DNA of 64,000 nt. Origin: JANXQG01 sp963709175. Lineage in GTDB: Bacteria > Planctomycetota > Planctomycetia > Pirellulales > Thermoguttaceae. The stretch lies in contig CAVPVK010000013.1 of the NCBI GenBank assembly GCA_963709175.1, positions 62,001 through 126,000 on the forward strand, given 5' to 3'. Positions 58,284 through 64,000 of this stretch are shown here, one piece after another. The notes beneath the pieces are model-generated. The model ran no database searches. It was not told where the DNA came from and saw only the letters and a program-made list of their open reading frames with translations. The position numbers were made by a program, and so were the translations under genes. Numbering within the stretch: position 1 is the first letter of the stretch; the number at the start of each line of letters is the position of its first letter.

Positions 58284-58418
58284 TCGCTCTTTGAATTGAG
58301 GGGTTTATCACCGCTTTGAGCTAGCGATTATAATAGGTATCAGGAGTGCGGAAATTCATTCCGGCTTTCCGCATGCCGCGGAGCGGCTTTCCAGTTTTTG
58401 CAGGGAGCGCCACCGTAG

Positions 58419-58465
58419 GACGGATTTCCAATCCGTCTGGACAAAAAGGCGGAATGCAATCCGCC
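58419..58465. repeat. Pair of small intergenic palindromes
   Basis: GACGGATTTCCAATCCGTC (58419-58437) and GGCGGAATGCAATCCGCC (58448-58465), each a near-perfect hairpin with the shared half AATCCG. A GGAGTGCGG core lies just upstream at 58343. Confidence 0.75.
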
Positions 58466-58523
58466 CGACAGTTATTCTCGTTCGGCTTCACAATAAAAGC
58501 CGCTTCGGAACGGCTCCGCAACC

Positions 58524-59789
58524 ATGTTTACCTGCCTACTCCTCAGTTGTCTTCTGGCCGCCCGACCCGCCGGCGATTTGCCCTCAAAGACCGATGTGCT
58601 GCGTCTCGTCCATAAACTGGGTGCGGATACGGCCAGCCAGCGCGCGGAGGCCGAAAAGCAATTGATCGAGTTCGGCCCGGCGATCCTCGACAGTCTGCCA
58701 TCTCCGGAGTCGCAACAGGATGACGCCGTTGCCGCCGCCCTGCGGCGGATTCGCAAAACCGTGCAAGAGTCCCAGGCCGCCAAGAGCCTCGAAGCCTCCA
58801 CGGTCACTCTCAAGGGACGCTTCAAGGTCTCGAAGCTGCTTGCCGAAATGCACGACCAGACCGGCAATTTGATCGCCGACCTGCCGCGGCCAGCGGGCGT
58901 CGCGATTCCCGATCCGGAGATCGACGTGCAGTTCAACAAGACGCCGTTCTGGACCGCCCTCGACACGGTGCTCGACCAGGCCCAGTTGTCGATCTATCCC
59001 TACGGGCAGCAACCGCACGCCTTGCAAATCGTTCCTCGCGGGCCAAACGACTTGCCGCGATCGGGCAGGGCCGCAATCCAAGCCGCGCTGCGGATCGAGC
59101 CAGTTTCCGTACTCGCGCGGCGGGAGCTGCGGAGTTCGACGCCGCCAGTCTTGCAAATCGCGCTCGAAGTGGCCTGGGAGCCGCGGCTACAGCCGATCGC
59201 CATCAAGCAGCGGATGGCCGACCTTGCGGTACTCGATCCCAGCGGCGGCAGTCTGGCCGTGCAAGATCCCCAGGCGGAAAAAGAGGCGTTGCCCCGCCCG
59301 GGCAGCTCTGCCGTGGAAATGGAAGTCGCACTGGCCATGCCCGAGCGTCCGCTCAAAGAAATCGCCTCGCTCAAAGGCACGTTGCGGGCGATGATGCTGG
59401 GCAGGGTGGAGACGTTTCGTTTTGAAAACCTCTTAAAGGGCAAACAGGAAAAGCGGATTGCGGCAGCGACGGTCTCGATCGACGAAGTCCGCAAGAACGG
59501 CGACTCTTGGGAAGTCTTCGTGCGGCTCCGCTTCGACGACGCCAGCGATTCGCTGGAATCGCACCGCAACTGGGTCCTGCAGAACGAGGCCTGTCTTCTG
59601 GACGCGGCCGGCAAGCAAATCGAGCCCGATTCCATGGAAACTACCCTGCGGACCAAGAACGAGATCGGCATGGGGTATGTCTTCGCCATGCCGGAATTAC
59701 CCAAGGACGCGGTGTTTGTCTACAAGACCCCGGGGCTGGTGGTGACCAAGGAGTTTCCCTACGAGCTACGGGGGATCAAAATGCCCTAA
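58524..59789 (+). CDS. Secreted conserved hypothetical protein, 421 aa
   Basis: ATG at 58524 and a short signal-like start (MFTCLLLSCLLAARPAGDLP). The first 100 residues are helical (HEAT-like: LVHKLGADTASQRAEAEKQL), then comes a segment recalling a small domain with alpha/beta turns (FKVSKLLAEMHDQTGNLIAD, FNKTPFWTALDTVLDQAQLS), and the last 220 residues are beta-rich (VLQIALEVAWEPRLQPIAIK, DSWEVFVRLRFDDASDSLES, ELPKDAVFVYKTPGLVVTKE). The middle part resembles N-domain or secretin-like plug modules only vaguely. Intact and clearly constrained; function unknown. Confidence 0.75.
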   Translation: MFTCLLLSCLLAARPAGDLPSKTDVLRLVHKLGADTASQRAEAEKQLIEFGPAILDSLPSPESQQDDAVAAALRRIRKTVQESQAAKSLEASTVTLKGRFKVSKLLAEMHDQTGNLIADLPRPAGVAIPDPEIDVQFNKTPFWTALDTVLDQAQLSIYPYGQQPHALQIVPRGPNDLPRSGRAAIQAALRIEPVSVLARRELRSSTPPVLQIALEVAWEPRLQPIAIKQRMADLAVLDPSGGSLAVQDPQAEKEALPRPGSSAVEMEVALAMPERPLKEIASLKGTLRAMMLGRVETFRFENLLKGKQEKRIAAATVSIDEVRKNGDSWEVFVRLRFDDASDSLESHRNWVLQNEACLLDAAGKQIEPDSMETTLRTKNEIGMGYVFAMPELPKDAVFVYKTPGLVVTKEFPYELRGIKMP

Positions 59790-59903
59790 CCCCTCTTTCG
59801 TGTTGTTCATGAATTCCGAGTTCGGCGCTTGCTTTTTTCCGTTTTTCTATCAATAGTGGTGATAGGGTTTATTAGGGGCCAGTCCTAGCGTAGGAGCCAA
59901 AGT

Positions 59904-61649
59904 ATGTCTCGAATCGGAACAGTCAGAGGATTCAGTCGGGCAGTGTTGCTCTTGGCGGCCGTCGGCCTTTTCGGGTCGATCGTCGCGGTTTCCCGGGCGG
60001 ACGAGCCCGACGCGGGCATTCAGGCCCAGTTGGCGGCGGGCGAGTTCGCCCCCGCCGTTAATGCTGCCCAGCAGGCGGCCAATCCCCAGCAGCGTGACGC
60101 GTTGCTGGCCCAGGTGGCCGACGCCCAGGCCCAGGCCGGTGACCCCGCGGCCGCCGTGCAAACCGTCGCCCGCATCGGTGACGATCGGCTCCGCGCCCAT
60201 ATCCTGGCCGGAGTGGGTGCTGGCGGTGCCGGCGCCGGTGCAGGTGGTCAGAACGGCCAAGGCGCCCAGCAGGCCAACTTTCAACCGCTGGAAGACTTGA
60301 TCACCAACACCATCGCCACCAAGACCTGGGCCGACAATGGCGGCACGGGCACTATTTCGCACTTTCCCACCGGCGTTTGGGTCGATCCCCAGGGTGTGTT
60401 GCTGCCCTTGATGAAAGAGGCCCGTAGCGGAGACCTCGCCGCCCTGCGGAATTCCAGCAGTCAGCACGTCGGTCAGGACAATGCGCGGCAAAGTTCTCCC
60501 CTGCGGATGATTTCCCTAAGCCGCCTGGAAAAAGAAATCCAACTCAATGAGGCGATGGGCCAGGGCATCGACGATACGATGCGCTATCTGGCCGGGTTGC
60601 GGCGGATCGAGTATGTCTTCGTCTATCCCCAGTCGCGCGACCTCGTCATCGCCGGACCGGCGGGCGACTGGGTCGAGGGTGGCGAGAACCGCGTCGTCTC
60701 TTGCGAGACCGGTGACCCCGTCGTGCGTCTCGACGACTTGGTGGTGATCTTCCGCCAGATGATGAGCGGCCGCAATGCCGAGTTCGGTTGCATGATCAAC
60801 CCGCGGCAGGAAAACCTCAAAACCGCTGTGGCCTTTCTCCAGAAGTGGTCGGTCCGGCGGGTTCCGCCGGGCGACGCCGCCCGCAAAGCCTGGTGCGAGC
60901 AGTTCCGTGCGGCGGTGGGCAAGGAAGACATCGAGGTCTTCGGCGGACTGGATCCCCGCACCCGCGCGGCGCGGACGCTGGTCGAAGCCGACTATCGCAT
61001 GAAGCTCGTGGGCATGGGACTGGAAGAAGGCGTGCCGGGCGTGACGAGCTACTTGAATCTCATCAAGGGCGCGCCGCCCAGCGACATGGGTGTGCTCCGC
61101 TGGTGGTTCACGTTGAATTACGACGCCATCGAAACTTCGCAAGACCACCTGGCCTTCAACATCCGCGGCCAGGGTGTGAAGGTCGAGAGCGAGAACGAGC
61201 ACGTTACCGCCCAGGGCCAGCGGGTCCATACGGGCGAATCGGAGCCGCTAAATCGCCGTTTTACTGCCAGCTTCACCCAGCATTTCGACGAACTCTGCGC
61301 GAAGTACCCGGTCTACGCCGAATTGCGGAATCTCTGCGACCTGGCCCTGGCGGCCTCGTTGATCCGCGAGGAAGGCCTCACCGACAAGGCCGATTGGCAC
61401 ATGGCCTATTTCGGCAATCCCCAGGCGTTTGCCGTCGAGTTAGGCGAGCCGCCAAAGGAAGTCGACGCGATCGTCAACTGCCGCGTGGCCGACCGTGGGC
61501 GATTCATCGCGGGCGTCAGCGGCGGTGTGGTCGTCAAGCCCGGCGAGCTAGTCAGCCGGCAAGCGATGCACGTGGAAGGTTCTCCGCAGCTTCAGGGCGA
61601 GCGGTTGGGCAAGGCCAAACCACAGACTGACCGCTGGTGGTGGGACTGA
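59904..61649 (+). CDS. DUF1598 domain-containing secreted protein
   Basis: 581 residues, ATG at 59904 after GTAGGAG. Signal peptide (AVLLLAAVGLFGSIVAVSRA). Residues 30-110 are an Ala/Gln-rich helical repeat (QQAANPQQRDALLAQVADAQ, AQAGDPAAAVQTVARIGDDR) and a Gly-rich hinge. The large C-terminal part matches the planctomycete DUF1598 type: RYLAGLRRIEYVFVYPQSRD then LVIAGPAGDW, FGCMINPRQENLKTAVAFLQ, VEADYRMKLVGMGLEEGVPG, LRWWFTLNYDAIETSQDHLA. I assign the DUF from memory of these motifs. No biochemical role is known. Complete and unbroken, probably periplasmic or surface exposed. Confidence 0.82.
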   Translation: MSRIGTVRGFSRAVLLLAAVGLFGSIVAVSRADEPDAGIQAQLAAGEFAPAVNAAQQAANPQQRDALLAQVADAQAQAGDPAAAVQTVARIGDDRLRAHILAGVGAGGAGAGAGGQNGQGAQQANFQPLEDLITNTIATKTWADNGGTGTISHFPTGVWVDPQGVLLPLMKEARSGDLAALRNSSSQHVGQDNARQSSPLRMISLSRLEKEIQLNEAMGQGIDDTMRYLAGLRRIEYVFVYPQSRDLVIAGPAGDWVEGGENRVVSCETGDPVVRLDDLVVIFRQMMSGRNAEFGCMINPRQENLKTAVAFLQKWSVRRVPPGDAARKAWCEQFRAAVGKEDIEVFGGLDPRTRAARTLVEADYRMKLVGMGLEEGVPGVTSYLNLIKGAPPSDMGVLRWWFTLNYDAIETSQDHLAFNIRGQGVKVESENEHVTAQGQRVHTGESEPLNRRFTASFTQHFDELCAKYPVYAELRNLCDLALAASLIREEGLTDKADWHMAYFGNPQAFAVELGEPPKEVDAIVNCRVADRGRFIAGVSGGVVVKPGELVSRQAMHVEGSPQLQGERLGKAKPQTDRWWWD

Positions 61650-61665
61650 CGCCTCAGTTCATTTG

Positions 61666-62631
61666 TTATTTGTCTAGCTCCCGCGTCCCCGGCTTGAAGT
61701 GCGGCCAGGCGGAAGTGTATTTCACCGGCGTCCGCTGCCGCTCCAATTTGGAGATCTTCTCAAGTAGCTCCTTGGCCAATGCCTCGTCGATCTGCGCGGT
61801 GAGGTCGGCGAGCGTCTTGGTGCCGGGCACCACCGCGTCGCAGCGGATCAGGTGCACGCCGAAATGTGAAACCACCGGCGGACTGATCTCACCGGAGTTC
61901 AATTGGAAAGCCGCGCGGGAAAACGATTCTTCCATCGGACCATGACGGTTGATCTTGCCCAACTTGCCGCCCAGCTTGCCGCTGGGACCGGCCGAGTACT
62001 TTTCCGCCGCCGCCGCAAAATCGAGCTTGCCCGATTCGATCTCCTCGCGGATCGACTCGGCTTGCTTCAGCAAGGCCGCAAGCCCCTTGTCGTCGGCCGC
62101 CGCGGTTGGGCGGAGCAGAATGTGGCTGACAATTAGGACCGTGCCGTCCAGATCGCGATGGTGGCGATTGAACCATGCCTCGCGCCGTTGGGCTGTGCGG
62201 TACTTGGACAGGTAGCGATCCCACACCAGGCGCCAGAGCACCTGTCGCTCTAATTCCGCTGGCGTGATTGCTTCGGCCTTGGACCCGCCGGAAGCCTTGC
62301 CGCCTTGTGCAGCCAGGCGGGTCTGCCGCTCCTTAATGGCCTTGGCCAACTCCTCGTCGCTGGGGGCATCGCCCGTCCGCCGGGCGTAGGCCACGACTAA
62401 GCGGCGAGTAACGATCTCTTCCAGCACCTGGGCTCGGGCCATTGCCAAGAGGTCGCCGGTCGGCGGCTTTTTGCCCTGGAAGACCTCGTCCAACAGAGTC
62501 TGGACCTCGCTCACTTCGACCGGGTCGTCGCCCACCTTGGCGGCTATGACCGATCCTGCAGGTGATTCCGCCCAGATGGAGACGGGGATGGTGACGAAAA
62601 AAAGGCAAAAGCAAGCGGAAATTCGGTACAT
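61666..62631 (-). CDS. Secreted parvulin-type peptidylprolyl isomerase (SurA/PpiC-like)
   Basis: 321 residues from the ATG at 62631 with a signal peptide (MYRISACFCLFFVTIPVSIW, cleavage near AES). An N-terminal helical chaperone part (LLDEVFQGKKPPTGDLLAMA, EIVTRRLVVAYARRTGDAPS) precedes one parvulin domain: VSHILLRPTAAADDK, FAAAAEKYSAGPSGKLGGKL, GPMEESFSRAAFQLNSGEIS and VVSHFGVHLIRCDA. The His-pair and Gly-rich loop of parvulins are recognisable. It should help fold exported and outer-membrane proteins. Convergent with the DUF1598 gene (16 bp between stops). Confidence 0.88.
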   Translation of the reverse strand: MYRISACFCLFFVTIPVSIWAESPAGSVIAAKVGDDPVEVSEVQTLLDEVFQGKKPPTGDLLAMARAQVLEEIVTRRLVVAYARRTGDAPSDEELAKAIKERQTRLAAQGGKASGGSKAEAITPAELERQVLWRLVWDRYLSKYRTAQRREAWFNRHHRDLDGTVLIVSHILLRPTAAADDKGLAALLKQAESIREEIESGKLDFAAAAEKYSAGPSGKLGGKLGKINRHGPMEESFSRAAFQLNSGEISPPVVSHFGVHLIRCDAVVPGTKTLADLTAQIDEALAKELLEKISKLERQRTPVKYTSAWPHFKPGTRELDK

Positions 62632-62866
62632 AGGCCCAGTCCTTGTCGAGGCAGGGGATCGCCGCCCGCATGCAGATGTGCAGCGCGGCCCTCAAGATAG
62701 TTTAGCACGATTTGACGGGCCTGGCTCCACCGCGTTGCCACGCTACCGTGGGGCTGTAAGACGCGGTCGCCGGCAGAAATCCATTTGACTCGTCAAGGAG
62801 AGACCCGAATAATCGTTTATTAGCAGCTTTTCATGTCAATAATCCATGACGAAGGAGGCTTTGTCA

Positions 62867-63205
62867 ATGAACCGATATGCGAGCTTCAGTTTACGAGCCC
62901 TTTTGGGCCTTTCTATCGTTCTGACCCTGGTAGCGACTAGTCAGGCCGGGCTGTTCCGGCAGTGGCGGACAGGCTACACCTACTACTATTATCCGACCTA
63001 CGCGCCGCCCGCCGTAACTCCAGCACCCGCCACGGCGATCGCCCCGGCAGCCCAAGCCGCTGTTGTGCGCGCTGCGCCGACGGTCTACACCGTGGCCAAG
63101 CCGGTAGTTAGCGCACCGGCGGCGAGCACGTATTCCAGCGGCGGCTGGAGTGTCGCGCCACGCAGCTCCTGGGACTTCGGTGGATTTCCACCGTATTCCC
63201 ACTAG
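62867..63205 (+). CDS. Small secreted Ala/Pro/Tyr-rich protein
   Basis: 112 residues from the ATG at 62867, chosen because GAAGGAGG lies 8 bases upstream (the ATG at 62846 precedes that site). Signal peptide LRALLGLSIVLTLVATSQA. The mature part is low-complexity: a Tyr run (GYTYYYYPTYAPP), Pro/Ala/Val stretches (AVTPAPATAIAPAAQAAVVR) and a Ser/Gly-rich end (STYSSGGWSVAPRSSWDFGG). Small secreted proteins of this type are frequent in planctomycetes and have no assigned role; a surface or matrix component is plausible. Confidence 0.7.
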   Translation: MNRYASFSLRALLGLSIVLTLVATSQAGLFRQWRTGYTYYYYPTYAPPAVTPAPATAIAPAAQAAVVRAAPTVYTVAKPVVSAPAASTYSSGGWSVAPRSSWDFGGFPPYSH

Positions 63206-63218
63206 TGCTCTATTCCCA

Positions 63219-63329
63219 CTAGTGCTCTGTCAAAGCCAAAAGTTCGGGTGGCGCGCTTTCAAATCGTGTGAAATTCACCGGCTTTGAGAACAGGCCGAAC
63301 CCGAAAATCAAGATCTGACAAAGCACTAG
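63219..63329. repeat. Interspersed inverted repeat (CTAGTGCT...AGCACTAG)
   Basis: CTAGTGCTCTGTCA at 63219 and TGACAAAGCACTAG at 63316 are inverted repeats with one mismatch. TATTCCCACTAGTGCTC is also doubled in tandem just upstream (63195 and 63211). No coding frame inside. Confidence 0.75.
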
Positions 63330-63411
63330 AGCGTTTGACAAAAATGGGCCGAAGGGGGCCGGATCGTGGAGCGAGCGCAGGCGTGCAGGCGCACCCTACG
63401 GCTTTTATACA

Positions 63412-64000
63412 TCAGGCGTGCGCGGGTCCATTCGCTTTCCAAGCATGGACCGTATCAATCATGGCCAGAACGTTGTCCAGCGGGGTATGAGGGAGGACTC
63501 CGTGGCCGAGGTTGGCGATATAGCCCGGGCGCGATGCGGCCTGCGACAGCATTTTGTCCACATGGCGGCAAACCTCTTCCCTGGGTGCGAAGAGCACTGC
63601 CGGGTCGAGATTTCCCTGCAGGCCCTGCTCCGCACGCACGCTGCGGCCCGCCTCGTCCAGGCGCAGACGCCAATCGACGCCAATCACGTCACCGCCTGCC
63701 TCGCTTAGCAGGGTCGTCAAAGCGGGGTTGCCCGTGGCGAAATGGATCACCGGCACGCCGGGACGGATCCGCTCGATCACCGCACGGCTGTAGGGCAGCA
63801 CATAGCGGCGGTAGTCGTCTGTCCCCAAGCAGCCCACCCAACTGTCGAAGAGCTGAACGGCCTGGGCCCCCGCATCGATCTGGGCGTTGAGGTACAAGGC
63901 CACGCTGCGGGCGATCCGGCCCATGAGGACGTCCCACGCCGCGGCGTCGCTGTACATGAGCGTCTTAGTGGTTCGGTAGTCTCGGCTCGATCCGCCCTCG
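63412..64000 (-). CDS. hemE: Uroporphyrinogen decarboxylase, C-terminal part, 5' end outside window
   Basis: The minus-strand frame is open to the window edge; about 195 residues of the C-terminal half are present. It starts EGGSSRDYRTTKTLMYSDAA, a HemE signature segment, then QIDAGAQAVQLFDSWVGCLG, VIHFATGNPALTTLLSEAGG then DVIGVDWRLRLDEAG, VQGNLDP-type LQGNLDPAVLFAPREEVCRH and IANLGHGVLPHTPLDNVLAM. All are conserved active-site segments. HemE removes four acetate carboxyls from uroporphyrinogen III to make coproporphyrinogen III in haem synthesis. Ends HAWKANGPAHA at 63412. Confidence 0.95.
   Translation of the reverse strand, partial: EGGSSRDYRTTKTLMYSDAAAWDVLMGRIARSVALYLNAQIDAGAQAVQLFDSWVGCLGTDDYRRYVLPYSRAVIERIRPGVPVIHFATGNPALTTLLSEAGGDVIGVDWRLRLDEAGRSVRAEQGLQGNLDPAVLFAPREEVCRHVDKMLSQAASRPGYIANLGHGVLPHTPLDNVLAMIDTVHAWKANGPAHA

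Overview
The window reads as a chromosomal segment of a planctomycete (class Planctomycetia; Pirellulales-like is my guess, no marker settles the order). The basis is the set of families: leucine-rich repeat (LRR) proteins with the ITDAGL-type repeat, DUF1559 (prepilin-like) remnants, a PEP-CTERM/autotransporter-strand remnant, an Lpg1974/BBP7-type porin, a DUF1598 protein, sulfatase-like and GH127 genes, and high-GC coding sequence broken up by many small hairpin repeats.

Layout. 1-3433: nitrogen control, with the end of an ammonium channel gene (amt), the PII protein GlnB and its uridylyltransferase GlnD. 3434-16536: an accessory region of about 13 kb holding four LRR genes, duplicated LRR flanks, a fifth truncated LRR gene, and broken pieces of DUF1559, metallophosphoesterase, FGE/SUMF1 and PEP-CTERM genes. 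It is bracketed by a 326-bp direct repeat made of the last 205 bp of glnD plus its 3' flank, and it ends in a palindromic repeat array with a perfect 43-bp hairpin. 16949-25660: DinB, a degenerate receiver, a secreted GH127 enzyme, a Fic remnant, a terpenoid-cyclase-like protein and a sugar-isomerase-like protein. 25676-33812: a small membrane protein, the primary sigma factor with a clear terminator, then a minus-strand cassette of three membrane-fusion-type proteins, one with two GAF domains and one built around a PqqD-like domain and an M50 metalloprotease.

34363-44037: a two-component signalling cluster (hybrid kinase, HDOD protein, PAS kinase, REC-HDOD, REC-HD, REC-kinase, and a divergent FixJ-type regulator). 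Most of its reading frames are interrupted, and 36.1-37.5 kb is so damaged that only motif islands remain. 44108-50784: a coiled-coil protein and a tightly overlapping minus-strand operon (transglutaminase, cobalamin adenosyltransferase, BNR/VPS10-like protein, orphan RND adaptor). 51414-64000: mostly intact genes: a conserved hypothetical protein, a porin plus sulfatase-like pair, a second DinB, DUF493, fumarase C, UDP-glucuronate decarboxylase, two conserved secreted proteins, a parvulin isomerase, a small secreted protein and the end of hemE.

An important caveat is that about 17 genes carry frame breaks while core genes (glnD, sigma factor, fumC, UXS, DUF1598) are clean. Some breaks are real decay in the accessory region. 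Single breaks in otherwise well-preserved genes (GH127, M50-HlyD, transglutaminase, BNR, RND adaptor) may be indel errors in the assembly; the sequence alone cannot decide. Where I join two frames into one gene I say so.
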